Source: Sphingomonas piscis (GTDB lineage Bacteria; Pseudomonadota; Alphaproteobacteria; Sphingomonadales; Sphingomonadaceae). Taken from it: a stretch of DNA of 64,000 nt. The stretch is taken from contig NZ_CP049869.1 in NCBI RefSeq assembly GCF_011300455.1, positions 186,001-250,000 on the forward strand. The letters are read 5' to 3'. The notes under the pieces are model-generated. The model saw only the letters and a list, made by a program, of their open reading frames with translations, had not been told where the DNA came from and made no database searches. Of this stretch, positions 19,499-29,684 are shown one piece after another. The translations under genes were made by a program, and so were the position numbers. The stretch's first letter is position 1, and each line of letters starts with the position of its first letter.

Positions 19499-20853
19499 CG
19501 CACTACCTCCTTCAGCGCCGCTTCAAGCGCATCGACATCCTCGTCAGTCACCGTCTCGGTAACCGCGATCACGAGGCCGTTCTGCAACTCGCTCTCGCCG
19601 GGATACAGTCGTCCAAGCGACACGCCGCCCAGTACGCCCTTCTCAGCCAGCGCATGCACGGCAGGCCGCGCTTCAACAGGCAACTTGACGGTGAATTCGT
19701 TGAAGAAGCTGTCGTTGACCAGCTCGACGCCGGGGATGCTCGAAAGCCGCTCTGCCACCTGCACCGCCCGCGCGTGATTGATTTCAGCGAGCGTCCGAAG
19801 CCCCTTCTCGCCCAGCAAGGTCATGTGCACCGACCAGGCCAGCGCGCACAGCACCGAGCTGGTGCAGATGTTCGACGTCGCTTTCTCACGCCGAATATGC
19901 TGCTCGCGGGTCGAAAGGGTCAGCACGAACCCTCGCTTCCCCTCCGCGTCGACCGTCTCGCCGGCAAGCCGGCCAGGCATTTGCCTGACATACTTCTCAC
20001 GTGTTGCGAACAGGCCCACGTAAGGCCCACCGAACTGTAGGCCCACGCCGATACTCTGGCCTTCACCCGCCACGATGTCCGCGCCCATCTCACCCGGCGA
20101 CTTGATCAACCCCAACCCGACCGGCTCGGTGACAATCGCGATAAGCAGCGCCCCCTTGGCATGCGCGGCGTCCGCTATGGGCGTGAGATCGGTGATGCGC
20201 CCGAGAATGTCCGGATATTGAACGACGACGGCATTGGTCTGGTCGTCGATGGCGGCAATCAGCTGCTCGGCGTCCGTTTCAGCCGTCAGCACCGGCAGGC
20301 TGGTCTCCAGCGTATCGCCGGTGAACTTCGCCATCGTCTTCGCCACGCTGACATAGTGCGGATGCAAACCCGAGGAGATTATTGTCTTGGTTTTCCGGGT
20401 GATACGCCGCGCCATTCCGATGGCTTCCCAACACGCTGTCGAGCCGTCGTACATGGAGGCATTGGCGACATCGCAGCCCAGCAGCCGCGCCACTTGGGTC
20501 TGGAATTCGAACATGACCTGCAGCGTGCCCTGCGCGATTTCCGGCTGATACGGCGTATAGGCGGTCAGGAACTCGCCGCGCTGAATGATGTGGTCGACGC
20601 TCGCCGGCACATGATGCTTGTAGGCGCCGCAACCGAGGAAGAAGGGCCCGTCCCCTGCCGCGACATTCTTGCGCGCCAGGGCCGACATGTGCCGCTCCAC
20701 CGACAGCTCGCTGGCATGGTTCGGCAAGTCGCGGATCGGCCCGTCCAGGCGAGCACCCTCCGGCACGTCCACGAACAGGTCGTCAATCGAGCTTGCCCGA
20801 ACGGCGGACAGCATCTGCTGCCGGTCGATTTCGCTCAGGGGCAGGTAACGCAT
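19495..20853 (-). CDS. gcvPA: Glycine dehydrogenase (decarboxylating) subunit 1
   Basis: 452 residues, N-terminal half of the split P-protein. It opens [15 protein letters not shown] and contains [43 protein letters not shown] and [17 protein letters not shown]. It lacks the PLP lysine, which is in subunit 2, as normal. ATG at 20853 directly follows the stop of the preceding methyltransferase gene. Confidence 0.96.
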   Translation of the reverse strand: MRYLPLSEIDRQQMLSAVRASSIDDLFVDVPEGARLDGPIRDLPNHASELSVERHMSALARKNVAAGDGPFFLGCGAYKHHVPASVDHIIQRGEFLTAYTPYQPEIAQGTLQVMFEFQTQVARLLGCDVANASMYDGSTACWEAIGMARRITRKTKTIISSGLHPHYVSVAKTMAKFTGDTLETSLPVLTAETDAEQLIAAIDDQTNAVVVQYPDILGRITDLTPIADAAHAKGALLIAIVTEPVGLGLIKSPGEMGADIVAGEGQSIGVGLQFGGPYVGLFATREKYVRQMPGRLAGETVDAEGKRGFVLTLSTREQHIRREKATSNICTSSVLCALAWSVHMTLLGEKGLRTLAEINHARAVQVAERLSSIPGVELVNDSFFNEFTVKLPVEARPAVHALAEKGVLGGVSLGRLYPGESELQNGLVIAVTETVTDEDVDALEAALKEVVR

Positions 20854-21642
20854 CTAACTGGGCTTCCTCATCTTGAAGCGGAGACGAACATAATCGGCGG
20901 TCCAGCTGCCGTCGGCACCCCGAAGCTGCGGCTCAAGGCGGCGCTCAACAGCGGCGGCAATCTGATCGCGGTCGGCCTCGTGCACGTGGGCAGCATCGAG
21001 CCAGCCGGCGCGGAAGGTCTTCACCCAGGCCGCGACACCCTCCTTGAGCGGCGTCGGCCGTGGGATGATCTGCGCTTCGATGTCGGTGAAGCCTGCGGCC
21101 GAGTAAATGGCCCGGAACTCGTCAGGCGACGCATACCATTGCGGGTCGTTCGCCGGAACCAAGTAGCCGCGCTCCTGCAGCTCGGCGCGAATGCCGCCGC
21201 GGAGGATGGCGATATTTCCTTCGCCGCCCATCTCGCCGACGAAGCGGGCGCCGGGCTTAAGCGAACGATGGATGGCGGCTGCCGCCCTCTCCTTTTCCAG
21301 CACCCAGTGAAGTGCCGCATTGGAGAAGGCAGCGTCGAACTCCGCATCGAAGGGCATGTCCTCCGCCGCCATCAGCCGAAACTCCAGTCCATCGGCCTGC
21401 GCAGCGGCGACCATGCTTTCACTATTGTCGACGCCGACGACCGTGGCACCCCGCGCAATGATGCGCTTCGTCAGCGCCCCTTCACCGGCGCCCACGTCGA
21501 GGATGCGCTCACCGGGCTGCGGATCGAGCAGGTCGACGACGACGGCGCCAAGCTCGGCAACGAAGCTGCCGACCCGGGCGTAGTCGCCCGCGTCCCACTT
21601 ACTGGTCGAGGCGAGCGCCCGGCTCAGAGCGTCGCCACCCAC
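20854..21642 (-). CDS. Class I SAM-dependent methyltransferase inside the gcv operon
   Basis: 262 residues. The SAM-binding motif I is [15 protein letters not shown], with [15 protein letters not shown] as motif II and [12 protein letters not shown] as motif IV, resembling the trans-aconitate/ubiE-type (methyltransf_11) group. The start is taken as GTG at 21642, overlapping the gcvH end by 19 bp. It is placed between gcvH and gcvPA with no gap, so it is co-translated with the glycine cleavage system. The substrate is unknown; a C1-metabolism role is only an inference from position. Confidence 0.85.
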   Translation of the reverse strand: MGGDALSRALASTSKWDAGDYARVGSFVAELGAVVVDLLDPQPGERILDVGAGEGALTKRIIARGATVVGVDNSESMVAAAQADGLEFRLMAAEDMPFDAEFDAAFSNAALHWVLEKERAAAAIHRSLKPGARFVGEMGGEGNIAILRGGIRAELQERGYLVPANDPQWYASPDEFRAIYSAAGFTDIEAQIIPRPTPLKEGVAAWVKTFRAGWLDAAHVHEADRDQIAAAVERRLEPQLRGADGSWTADYVRLRFKMRKPS

Positions 21643-21995
21643 TCGCGGTAGGCGGTCTCGTCCATCAGCCCCTCGACCTCGCTAGTGTCGGACAGGCGAA
21701 GCTTGAAGAACCAGCCTTCGCCCTCCGGGTCGGTGTTGATGAGGCTGGGGTCGTCGGCAATCGCCTGATTGCCCTCAACTACCTCGCCGCCGACGGGTGC
21801 GTAGACGTCGGAAGCGGCCTTGACCGATTCCACGACGGCAGCTTCCTGGCCCTTGCTCAGCGACTTGCCCGCCTCAGGCACCTCGGCGAAGACGATGTCG
21901 CCCAGCGCTTCCTGCGCGTGATTGGAAATGCCGACGGTGGCCGTGTCGCCCTCGAGGCGGATCCACTCATGTTCCTTGGTGAAGTAGAGGCTCAT
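21624..21995 (-). CDS. gcvH: Glycine cleavage system H protein
   Basis: 123 residues, the normal size. [16 protein letters not shown] opens the protein, and the lipoylated lysine is in [14 protein letters not shown]. It shuttles the aminomethyl group from P- to T-protein. The ATG at 21995 overlaps the gcvT stop by 4 bp. Confidence 0.97.
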   Translation of the reverse strand: MSLYFTKEHEWIRLEGDTATVGISNHAQEALGDIVFAEVPEAGKSLSKGQEAAVVESVKAASDVYAPVGGEVVEGNQAIADDPSLINTDPEGEGWFFKLRLSDTSEVEGLMDETAYREWVATL

Positions 21996-23215
21996 TGCGC
22001 AGCTCCCTTGCGATGATAGCGGTGGGGGACGAACGGCATCGGCACGACGCGGCCGTCGAACAATTTGGAGCGCTGCTCCAACTTCAGGGCGGTGCCCGGC
22101 TCGGCCAGCGCGGTGGCGACGTATCCCATGGCGATCGGCCGCCCGAGCGAAGGCGAGAAGCCGCCGCTGGTGATCCGGCCGACCTCATTGCCTTCGCCGT
22201 CCAGGATTAGCGCGCCCTCGCGAACCGGCTGGCGGCCTTCCACGTCGATGCCGACACGCTTCTGAATGGGACCGTTCTCTATCTCGGAAAGGATGCGGGT
22301 AGCACCGGCAAAGCCGCCCTGTTCGCGCCGTTTCTTGCTGATCGCGAAGCCGAGGTCCGCCATGACGGGTGTCGTGTTCGTATCCAGGTCATGGCCGTAA
22401 AGGGGCAGCCCGGCCTCCAGCCGCAACGAGTCCCGGGCGCCGAGACCAATGGGCTTCACCCGTTCGTCCGCCACCAGCGCCTCGGCAAGCTGTTCAACTT
22501 GGCTCAGCGGCACCGACAGCTCGAACCCGTCCTCGCCAGTGTAGCCGGAACGCCCGAACCCGACCGCCACCCCGTTCCACTCGCGCGACGTGCCTTGCAT
22601 AAAGCCGATCTCGTCGGGGACGCCGGGAAATAGGTCGCCGATGACCGCCGCAGCCTCCGGTCCCTGCAGGGCGAGCAGCCCGCGATCCTCTAGGTGGTTA
22701 AGCGTGATTTCGTCCGGAAGATGCTCACGCAGGTGGGCAATGTCGTCCCACTTCGTCGCGCCGTTGACGACCATGTAGTAGGCTTCCCTGTCGCCTTGGC
22801 TGACGTTGGTAACCATCAGGTCGTCGATGATGCCGCCGTCATTGGTCAACAGCAGCGAGTAACGGATCCGTCCCGGCTTCAGCGCCGAGATATCGCCCGG
22901 CAGCAAGGCTTCCAGCGCCTCTGCCACACCGGTTCCGGTCAGCATCAGCTGGCCCATGTGGCTGACGTCGAAGAGGCCGGCATGCTCCCGCGTCCACAGA
23001 TGCTCGGCCATGATGCCTTCATACTGGACCGGCATCTCGTAGCCGGCGAACGGCACCATCCGCCCGCCCTTTGCCCGATGCCAGCCATCGAGCGCCAACT
23101 TGCGCGGACCGGCTTCCTCGAAGCCGTCCTCACCGCCTTGCGGATCGCCGCGATAGGGCTCGCCGCGCGCCTGCGTGTGCTGGTCGGTCGGGCCGTTGTG
23201 GACGTCTCTGCTCAT
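21992..23215 (-). CDS. gcvT: Glycine cleavage system aminomethyltransferase (T protein)
   Basis: 407 residues. The core reads [53 protein letters not shown] and [20 protein letters not shown], covering the folate-binding catalytic region. It transfers the C1 unit to tetrahydrofolate, releasing ammonia. The start chosen is ATG at 23215 ([12 protein letters not shown]) behind GGAGAA. This leaves about 45 Gly/Asp/Glu-rich residues before the usual N-terminus. The open frame further upstream is riboswitch RNA, not protein. First gene of the operon. Confidence 0.94.
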   Translation of the reverse strand: MSRDVHNGPTDQHTQARGEPYRGDPQGGEDGFEEAGPRKLALDGWHRAKGGRMVPFAGYEMPVQYEGIMAEHLWTREHAGLFDVSHMGQLMLTGTGVAEALEALLPGDISALKPGRIRYSLLLTNDGGIIDDLMVTNVSQGDREAYYMVVNGATKWDDIAHLREHLPDEITLNHLEDRGLLALQGPEAAAVIGDLFPGVPDEIGFMQGTSREWNGVAVGFGRSGYTGEDGFELSVPLSQVEQLAEALVADERVKPIGLGARDSLRLEAGLPLYGHDLDTNTTPVMADLGFAISKKRREQGGFAGATRILSEIENGPIQKRVGIDVEGRQPVREGALILDGEGNEVGRITSGGFSPSLGRPIAMGYVATALAEPGTALKLEQRSKLFDGRVVPMPFVPHRYHRKGAAQ

Positions 23216-23261
23216 CGGGTTCTCCAGCGACTCGGTGCAACAATCGCTCCGCCCTCGCGGC

Positions 23262-23475
23262 TCCGACTGTCGCCCCCGTCTGTCGCTTCGACCTGAGAGC
23301 TTTCCCTGCGGCAAAGGGGAGAGCCGCAAGTTACCCCTTCGGTGGCCCCGCTTGTGGCGGGACGCTTTCCAGACTGTCAGGCGCGCGCGGTCCTTGGTGC
23401 CTGAGAGATTCCGGGGGCGGTTGCTCCTTCGGCGTCGGCCCGTCCGAGGACGGTCCAAACTCTCCCGCGCGGCCT
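23262..23475 (-). promoter_or_regulatory. Tandem glycine riboswitch upstream of gcvT
   Basis: On the minus strand, aptamer 1 (about 23381-23475) shows GCGCGGGAGAG and, after a variable arm, ATCTCTCAGGCACCAAGGAC closing with CGCG. Aptamer 2 (about 23262-23378) shows CTGGAAAGC, CCACCGAAGGGG and GCTCTCAGGTCGAAGCGACA. The paired (A/C)TCTCAGG cores and adjacency to gcvT match the glycine riboswitch class, which turns on glycine cleavage when glycine is high. Downstream, AGCGA/TCGCT (near 23227-23250) can form next to the gcvT GGAG, a possible expression platform. Confidence 0.9.
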
Positions 23476-23619
23476 TCCGGCTTTCACCGGAGACAAGGTG
23501 AGCCTTGGCCGGGCGGCTTTCCGGAGTCAACGCGTCGAAAGCCGGGGTTGGGTGCCAAATGCGGCGAAGCGTGCTATGCTCCGCCGGTGCCGAGGGGACG
23601 GCGCAGCAAGGGGGTCAGC

Positions 23620-24876
23620 ATGAAGATTTCACATCTGCTTGGCGCGGGGCTTGTGGCCTGTGCGGCCGCGCCTGCCGCCGCGGACACGATTTGCGAATGG
23701 ATGGAGTTCGAGCAAGCGATCGAGGCCGCTGCGGCGCCGCCGCAAGGCGCCCCCAGAACCCCCGATCATGACCATGCAGAAACTCAGGTCGCTCTGGCCA
23801 TGTTCGAAGCCGTCAATGCAATCGACCGCCGCTACGAGAGCTATGTCGGCATGCCGATCGGCGATGCGCATGCTTCCCAGCAGGCCGCTGCAATCACCGC
23901 CGCCTACAAGGTCATGTCCTTCCATTATCCCTCGCAGGCCAAGTCGCTGGACGACAGCTATGCGCTAGCGCTGCAGCAAGTGCCCGAGAGTAAGGCCAAA
24001 GCCGACGGCAAGACGATTGGCGAGCAAGCGGCGGCGGCCGCGCTGAAGGTCGGCCAGATCGACCCTTCGGTCGCGCAGACGCCTTACTCGCCCTCGGCGA
24101 GCCCCGGCGTCTGGGTGCCGACGCAGCTTCCGGTCTTCGAGCCGTTCAGCGTCGCCTTCAAGCCATGGATCCTGCCGAGCGCAGCCGCCGTTCGCCCGGC
24201 GCCACCGCCCGCCCTCGATAGCACCACCTGGGTTCGGGACTATGACGAGGTTCGCCGACTCGGCGGCCGCATCAGCAAGGATCGGACGCCGACCCAGACG
24301 CTGATGGCACGCTACCGCATCACGCCTGACATGAACCCGTCGATGCGGCTTGCCGCCGATGCGCCAGGTCGCTCGATGGTCAGTAACGCCCGCATGTTCG
24401 CGCTGATGAACATGATTACCGACGATGCCGGAATGGCGATGGCGGATGCCAAGCTCCACTATAATTTCTGGCGGCCGATCACCGCGATCCGAAACGGCGA
24501 CAAGGACTCGAGCGCCGCGACGGAGGCGGATCGCAGCTGGGAGCCGCTCATCAGCACCCCCAACCATCCCGAATATCCGTGCGGACACTGCACTTACGCA
24601 GGCGCGATCGCTGAATTCATGAGCGCGGAGGTCGGACCTAAGCCAGCGTACGGCGTTCGTGTCGCCTCACGTTCGCTGCCCAACGCGGCGGTTCAGGCCC
24701 TGCCTAGCTGGGACGCATGGGCGCGCGAAGTCTCATTCTCCCGCACCCTCGGCGGCGTGCACTATCGTTTTTCGAACGAAGCCGGCGAGAAGCTTGGCCG
24801 TGACGTCGCCAAGCTCGGGCTGGCCAACATCATGCGCCCGCTGCCCAAAGGCAAGGCTCGCCCGGCTATCGAGTAA
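23620..24876 (+). CDS. Vanadium haloperoxidase/PAP2-like secreted protein
   Basis: 418 residues with a signal peptide (MKISHLLGAGLVACAAAPAAA), so probably periplasmic. Three motifs of the vanadium haloperoxidase/acid phosphatase superfamily are in order: KLHYNFWRP (KX6RP), HPEYPCGHC (PSGH-like, Ser replaced by Cys) and SRTLGGVHYRFS (SRX5H; the usual final Asp is Ser). Length and HPEYPCGHC favour the haloperoxidase-like branch rather than lipid phosphatases. Vanadate use and halide activity cannot be told from sequence. ATG at 23620 follows AAGGGGG. Its region upstream is shared with the divergent gcv riboswitch promoter. Confidence 0.82.
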   Translation: MKISHLLGAGLVACAAAPAAADTICEWMEFEQAIEAAAAPPQGAPRTPDHDHAETQVALAMFEAVNAIDRRYESYVGMPIGDAHASQQAAAITAAYKVMSFHYPSQAKSLDDSYALALQQVPESKAKADGKTIGEQAAAAALKVGQIDPSVAQTPYSPSASPGVWVPTQLPVFEPFSVAFKPWILPSAAAVRPAPPPALDSTTWVRDYDEVRRLGGRISKDRTPTQTLMARYRITPDMNPSMRLAADAPGRSMVSNARMFALMNMITDDAGMAMADAKLHYNFWRPITAIRNGDKDSSAATEADRSWEPLISTPNHPEYPCGHCTYAGAIAEFMSAEVGPKPAYGVRVASRSLPNAAVQALPSWDAWAREVSFSRTLGGVHYRFSNEAGEKLGRDVAKLGLANIMRPLPKGKARPAIE

Positions 24877-25500
24877 CGTTGTAGCGAAGCTGCGCGCCGC
24901 TCAACTGAAAGCCGACCAACTGCTCGAAGGTGGCGCGGGCGACCGCTTCGCGAACGCCGGGCTCGTTTAGCGGGTCGATCGCTGCATCCACGTCGCCGGA
25001 CTTGCGCGGACGGGTGAGAATCCGGCGGACATTCTCCGGCAGGGTCGCAGTGGCGAGGTTCACTCGCACCGTCCCTTGGCTGTTTGTCTGCGCGCGATAA
25101 CTGCCGGCGGCGAAATTCAGCGCAACGGCTCCGACCTTCTTCGCCACAACGCTGCTGCCACCCTGAACCACCGTGTTGAAGAAGGGCAGCACTACCTGAC
25201 GCGCCTGTGTTGCATCGCGGCGGGTTGCAACCACGTCAAAGCTGACCGTCGACACCACGTCGGCGCCTTGCGTTGTACAGGCGGCGCGAACGTTGGTGAT
25301 CGTCGCCGACACGTCGATGGCGCTCGCAGCGATGCTGCTGGGGGATTGAACAAGGTGATGTCGCCGGTTCCCGCAGCGACCCCGGCAATCGGACAAGAAC
25401 TCCGGGTGGCGTAGATGCCGCCGTCAAAATATTCGCCCTTCTTCGAACAGCCGGCAAGCGTTGCAGCAGCGAGGATGAGGCAGGTCAGGCGAGACTTCAC
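24866..25500 (-). pseudogene. Lipoprotein of unknown function, apparent single-base frameshift
   Basis: The N-terminus reads [18 protein letters not shown], a lipoprotein signal peptide with an LAGC lipobox (GTG start at 25500, AAGGA upstream), then [21 protein letters not shown] to TLFNPP. There the frame is lost; another frame resumes as [19 protein letters not shown] and continues in good coding sequence to LSGAQLRYNVTR. Restoring one C to the CCCCC run (GGGGG at 25339-25343 on +) would give about 211 residues. The gene converges with the haloperoxidase-like gene, overlapping 11 bp. Function unknown; probably an intact gene with a sequence error. Confidence 0.75.
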
Positions 25501-25563
25501 GTATGCGTTTCCTTCAACCGAAGAACGGCTCGTCATAGGAACCGCCTTTCAAGGCTGCAAGCG

Positions 25564-26529
25564 ATGCCTTACATGAGCATGATGCTTCCTGAACGGCCGC
25601 CGCTTACCCTCCTCATCGCCGCACCGCGCGGCTTCTGCGCGGGCGTCGACCGTGCGATCCGCATCGTCGAGCTTGCGCTGGAGCGGTTCGGCGCACCCGT
25701 CTACGTCCGGCATGAGATCGTCCACAACCGCTACGTCGTCGACCGTTTGCGGGACATGGGCGCGGTATTCGTCGAGGAATTGGACAAGGTTCCCGATGAC
25801 CGGCCGGTTGTCTTTTCCGCCCACGGGGTTCCGAAGGCAGTGCCGAACAAGGCGACCGAGCGCGGCCTGACTTTCGTCGATGCGACCTGTCCATTGGTGT
25901 CCAAGGTTCACCGGCAGGCGGAGCGGCTGATCGACGAAGGGCGTCACATCCTCTTCATCGGCCATGCGGGACACCCGGAGGTCATCGGTACGATGGGTCA
26001 GGTGCCCGATGGGTCGATTTCACTGGTCGAAACGGTTGAAGATGTCGGAAGCATAGTCGTTCCTGACCCCCTCAACCTCGCATTCCTGACCCAGACCACG
26101 CTGTCCGTCGACGACACCGCGGAGATCGTCGCTGCGCTTCAGGCGCGCTTTCCGTCCATCAAGACGCCGCGCAGCGAGGATATTTGCTACGCAACGTCGA
26201 ACCGGCAAGCCGCCGTAAAGGTGATCGCGTCTTCCTGTGAGCGACTGCTGGTGATCGGTTCTCCCAAGAGCAGCAATTCGCTGAGACTCGTCGAGGTGTC
26301 GGAGCGGGAGGGTACTCCGGCGCGGCTGATCCAGCGCGCGACGGACATCGACTGGGACTGGCTTGGAACTCCCAAGGTGCTCGGTCTGACTGCAGGTGCT
26401 TCGGCTCCCGAAGTGTTGGTTCGCGAAGTCATCGAGGCTTTGGACGCGCGGTTCGAGGTGATCGAGCAGGTGGCGGATCATGAGCCTGAGCGCATGACCT
26501 TCAAGCTTCCCCGCGAACTCGTCGCCTAA
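25564..26529 (+). CDS. ispH: 4-hydroxy-3-methylbut-2-enyl diphosphate reductase
   Basis: 321 residues. The last enzyme of the MEP isoprenoid pathway, making IPP and DMAPP from HMBPP with a [4Fe-4S] cluster. The three cluster cysteines are in [24 protein letters not shown] and [10 protein letters not shown]. Active-site [10 protein letters not shown] and HAGHPEV are present. ATG at 25564 is used; in-frame ATGs at 25573 and 25579 are also possible. It runs close to rnhA on the same strand. Confidence 0.96.
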   Translation: MPYMSMMLPERPPLTLLIAAPRGFCAGVDRAIRIVELALERFGAPVYVRHEIVHNRYVVDRLRDMGAVFVEELDKVPDDRPVVFSAHGVPKAVPNKATERGLTFVDATCPLVSKVHRQAERLIDEGRHILFIGHAGHPEVIGTMGQVPDGSISLVETVEDVGSIVVPDPLNLAFLTQTTLSVDDTAEIVAALQARFPSIKTPRSEDICYATSNRQAAVKVIASSCERLLVIGSPKSSNSLRLVEVSEREGTPARLIQRATDIDWDWLGTPKVLGLTAGASAPEVLVREVIEALDARFEVIEQVADHEPERMTFKLPRELVA

Positions 26530-26534
26530 CACCC

Positions 26535-26981
26535 ATGCCCGATCTGCCACACGTCGCGGTGTTCACCGACGGTGCGTGCCGCGGCAACCCGGGACCGGGC
26601 GGCTGGGGCGCATTGCTTCGCTTCGGCGAGAAAGAGCTTGAGCTTTCAGGCGGCGAAGCGCCGACAACGAACAACCGCATGGAGTTGATGGCCGCTATCC
26701 GGGCCCTTCAGGCGCTGAAGAAGCCATGCCGTGTCGATCTCCACACCGACAGCATCTATGTGCGCGACGGCATCACCAAGTGGATCCATGGCTGGCGCCG
26801 GAACGGCTGGCGTACTGCGGACAAAAAGCCGGTCAAGAATGCCGAGCTGTGGCAGGAATTGCTCGAGTCCGTCGGGCCACACCAGATCGCTTGGCACTGG
26901 GTGAAGGGACATAGCGGCCATCCAGACAACGACCGGGTTGACGCGCTCGCCTGCGCGGAAGCAGACAAGCTTAAGCGCTAG
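26535..26981 (+). CDS. rnhA: Ribonuclease HI
   Basis: 148 residues, the standard bacterial size. The catalytic acidic residues are in [35 protein letters not shown] and NDRVDALA, with the conserved His in [10 protein letters not shown]. It degrades RNA in RNA:DNA hybrids. It starts 5 bp after ispH and overlaps the convergent oxidoreductase by 4 bp. The ispH-rnhA neighbourhood is common in alphaproteobacteria. Confidence 0.96.
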   Translation: MPDLPHVAVFTDGACRGNPGPGGWGALLRFGEKELELSGGEAPTTNNRMELMAAIRALQALKKPCRVDLHTDSIYVRDGITKWIHGWRRNGWRTADKKPVKNAELWQELLESVGPHQIAWHWVKGHSGHPDNDRVDALACAEADKLKR

Positions 26982-28087
26982 CGGTCGAAGCGCCCCGGCG
27001 CGAACGGCGCGGCATCGATGTGCGCGACGATCTGGTCGGGTGCTTCGCCCAGGAGTAAAGATTTCGCCAGCAGCGCCGCAGCCGGCGCCGTCTGGATTCC
27101 AAAGCCACCCTGCCCCGCGCACCAGAAGAAGGACGGCGTCGCCGGATCAGAGCCGTAGATCGGCCGACGGTCCGGCGCAAAGGTCCGCAGCCCCGCCCAA
27201 CTTCGCTCCACGCGTTCCACGGGCCAGTCGACGACCGATTGAAAGCGATCGATCGCCAAAGCGATGTCGATCTCCGTCGGCGCCGCGTCCCCGGCCTCGC
27301 AGTCGGTCTCGTCATGAGGGCTCAGCCAGATTGATCGCTCGGCTTCACCCTTGAAGTAAAATGATCCTGCAGCATCGATGACCAAAGGCAGCTGCGCCAA
27401 GCCCTGCCGACCAACCCTTGCCTGAACCATGGTCCGGCGCTTGGGCGTCAGCCCAAGGGGAGCGATCCCGCAGCTTTCGGCCACTCGGTCGGCCCAGGCG
27501 CCGGCCGAATTGACGATGATGTCGGCCGCCACGTCCCCCGCCGCAGTGCGAACGGTCCACCGGCCGTTGCTGCGCGTTGCCGTTTGAAGGCCGGCGCCCG
27601 TGAGGACAGTCCCGCCGTCGCGGCGGAAAAGGGCAAGGCAAGCCTGGTGCAGCGCGGCTACGTCGATGTCGGCACAACTTGGCTCCGACAATGCCCGGGT
27701 CCACTGCGCTCGCAACCCCGGAAGCAACGCGCGGGTCTCGTCAGCACCGAGCCACGCCGCCCGCTCGTCGGCGGCCATCACGGTCGTTTCAAGGTTGTTC
27801 CAGTCGGTCCGATCGCTGCCCAGGTGGATTGCGCCTCTGCCCCGCAGCCACGACCTGTCCCCGCCTGGCCAGCCTGCCTCCAGCAACGGGCCCGATGCCT
27901 TGCTCAGGTCGAGGACCGCGGGTCCACCATAGCTCGCCAGCCAGAATGCAGCCGACCGGCCGGTCGCGTGAACACCGCAGTGCGGCTCCGATTCGATGAT
28001 CGCCGTCCGTCTTTGACCGGCAATCATCGCTCCAAGGCTCGCGCCCGCGATGCCGCCGCCGACAATGATGACGTCGAAGCTGCTCAT
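26978..28087 (-). CDS. FAD-dependent amino-acid oxidase-like oxidoreductase (DAO family)
   Basis: 369 residues. The N-terminal dinucleotide fold [19 protein letters not shown] binds FAD, followed by [10 protein letters not shown]. Later DAO-family segments are [15 protein letters not shown] and the C-terminal [15 protein letters not shown]. Members oxidise glycine, sarcosine, D-amino acids or related amines. Substrate is not readable here. It stands alone, divergent from the pilus operon. Confidence 0.85.
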   Translation of the reverse strand: MSSFDVIIVGGGIAGASLGAMIAGQRRTAIIESEPHCGVHATGRSAAFWLASYGGPAVLDLSKASGPLLEAGWPGGDRSWLRGRGAIHLGSDRTDWNNLETTVMAADERAAWLGADETRALLPGLRAQWTRALSEPSCADIDVAALHQACLALFRRDGGTVLTGAGLQTATRSNGRWTVRTAAGDVAADIIVNSAGAWADRVAESCGIAPLGLTPKRRTMVQARVGRQGLAQLPLVIDAAGSFYFKGEAERSIWLSPHDETDCEAGDAAPTEIDIALAIDRFQSVVDWPVERVERSWAGLRTFAPDRRPIYGSDPATPSFFWCAGQGGFGIQTAPAAALLAKSLLLGEAPDQIVAHIDAAPFAPGRFDR

Positions 28088-28137
28088 CTTCCTGCGCGGT
28101 TACGAATTGGAAAGGCCGGCAGTCTAGAGCCAACATC

Positions 28138-28614
28138 ATGATAAACGTCGGATTCACCGATATTCTGCTCGGCGCCCTTGCGGTGCTCATGCTGACGGCA
28201 GCAGTCACGGACCTGCGCCGGCGCAAGATCCCGAACTGGCTGGTCCTCACGATAGGCGTCATGGCGCCACTGTTTTGGTGGTCCCTCCAGCTGCCGATCT
28301 ATCCCGATGTCGCGCTTCGCGCAGGCACCGGACTGCTGGTCTTTTTGGCATTGTTCGGCCTGTTTTGCGTTGGCGGCATGGGCGGCGGCGACGTAAAGCT
28401 CGCTACTGCCATCGCGTTGTGGTTCCCGCCGCAGGTCACCTTGCTGTTTTTGCTCGTGATGTCGCTGGCGGGCGCCGTGGTCAGCACCGCGGCGTGGGTT
28501 CACCATTCCAAGATCATGCGCCGCCAGGGTCGAACCGTCGTTCCGTACGGCGTCGCCATCGCATTCGCGGGCCTTCTGATTCTCGCCCAACGATATCTTA
28601 ACCAATTTGCCTGA
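28138..28614 (+). CDS. cpaA: Tad/Cpa prepilin peptidase
   Basis: 158 residues, polytopic inner-membrane aspartyl protease. The two catalytic Asp motifs are LTAAVTDLRRRKIPNWL and GGMGGGDVKLATA. It processes Flp-type prepilins for the Tad pilus. It is the short form without the N-methylating domain, as usual for TadV/CpaA. First gene of the tad/cpa cluster. Confidence 0.92.
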   Translation: MINVGFTDILLGALAVLMLTAAVTDLRRRKIPNWLVLTIGVMAPLFWWSLQLPIYPDVALRAGTGLLVFLALFGLFCVGGMGGGDVKLATAIALWFPPQVTLLFLLVMSLAGAVVSTAAWVHHSKIMRRQGRTVVPYGVAIAFAGLLILAQRYLNQFA

Positions 28615-28660
28615 TCAGTGTGACTGAAGACGGGGCCCTATAGGGGAGGCGACAAACGCC

Positions 28661-29683
28661 ATGGACGTGAAAAAAGTAATGCTGCTGGTTGGGGCGCTGG
28701 TGATTGCAGCGGTCACGGCCATCATGGCGAAGAACATGTTTGCCGGCGCCGGTGCCGAACAGGCAGCGGCCGCGCCGGTGCCACAGGGCCCGAAGGTACT
28801 CGTTGCCAAGCGGGCCCTGCCCGTCGGCACGATCATCGACCAGGAAAGCCTCGCCTTTCAGCCCTGGCCGCAAGAGCTGGTGCAAAGCGCCTATTATCTT
28901 GAGGGCGCCCCTGAATCCGATCTCACCAAGCTGATCGGCACCGTGGTGCGCAATCCGATCACGGCGGGACAGCCCGTCACTCGCGGCGCCCTGGTCGGCC
29001 CGGAGGATCGCGGGTTCCTTGCCGCGGCACTTGCCCCGGGGATGCGTGCGATCACCGTTCCCGTGAACGTCATCGGCGGCGTCGCCGGCTTTGTCTTCCC
29101 GGGCGACCGGGTGGACCTGATGCTGACCCAGTCGATCAACAATGGCGACGGTCCCGCACTCAATGTTTCGGAAACGGTCGTGCGCAACCTCAGGGTTCTC
29201 GCAACCGACCAGCGTGTCGACAGCAAGGACGAGCAGGGCAAAACCGTTGTTCGCACTTTCTCCAACGTTACGCTCGAGGTCACCCCGCGGATCGCGGAGA
29301 AGGTCGTCGTCGCCCAGACGGTTGGCAATCTCTCCCTGTCGCTTCGTTCCATTGCCGATAATGCTTCGGAGCTGGACCGTGCGGTCGCATCCGGTGAGGT
29401 CAAGGTGCCGCAGGGCGCCAACCCGGCTCAGGAAAAGAAGATCCTGAAGGCTGCGGCCGGTCGCCCCCTCGACTCCAACACGACCTTCTCGACCGGCGGC
29501 GACGTCTCCCGCTTTCAGCGGCGGACCGTGCCGCTCCGTCCCGAGGAGCGCCAGGCGCAGATCAATCGTGAACTCGCCGCGGCGGGCAAGGCGGTCAGCG
29601 CCGCGGCCGCCCGCTCGATGGGTCCGACCGTACGCATTTCTCGCGGCAACAATGTCACCGTCGTTCCGGTGGGAGTTCGCTAA
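28661..29683 (+). CDS. cpaB: Flp pilus assembly protein CpaB
   Basis: 340 residues. An N-terminal membrane anchor (VMLLVGALVIAAVTAIMA) is followed by a SAF domain (VLVAKRALPVGTIIDQESL) and the RcpC/CpaB region GMRAITVPVNVIGGVAGFVFPGDRVDLML. It is a periplasmic partner of the secretin. It ends one base before the cpaC start. Confidence 0.93.
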   Translation: MDVKKVMLLVGALVIAAVTAIMAKNMFAGAGAEQAAAAPVPQGPKVLVAKRALPVGTIIDQESLAFQPWPQELVQSAYYLEGAPESDLTKLIGTVVRNPITAGQPVTRGALVGPEDRGFLAAALAPGMRAITVPVNVIGGVAGFVFPGDRVDLMLTQSINNGDGPALNVSETVVRNLRVLATDQRVDSKDEQGKTVVRTFSNVTLEVTPRIAEKVVVAQTVGNLSLSLRSIADNASELDRAVASGEVKVPQGANPAQEKKILKAAAGRPLDSNTTFSTGGDVSRFQRRTVPLRPEERQAQINRELAAAGKAVSAAAARSMGPTVRISRGNNVTVVPVGVR

Positions 29684-29684
29684 A

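Noticed and set aside
20161..21651. 496-codon plus-strand open frame
   Set aside because: Antisense to gcvPA, the methyltransferase and gcvH, all of which have clear family motifs.
23216..23530. N-terminal extension of GcvT from the open frame
   Set aside because: The region folds as the glycine riboswitch and the encoded residues are Arg-rich and unlike GcvT.
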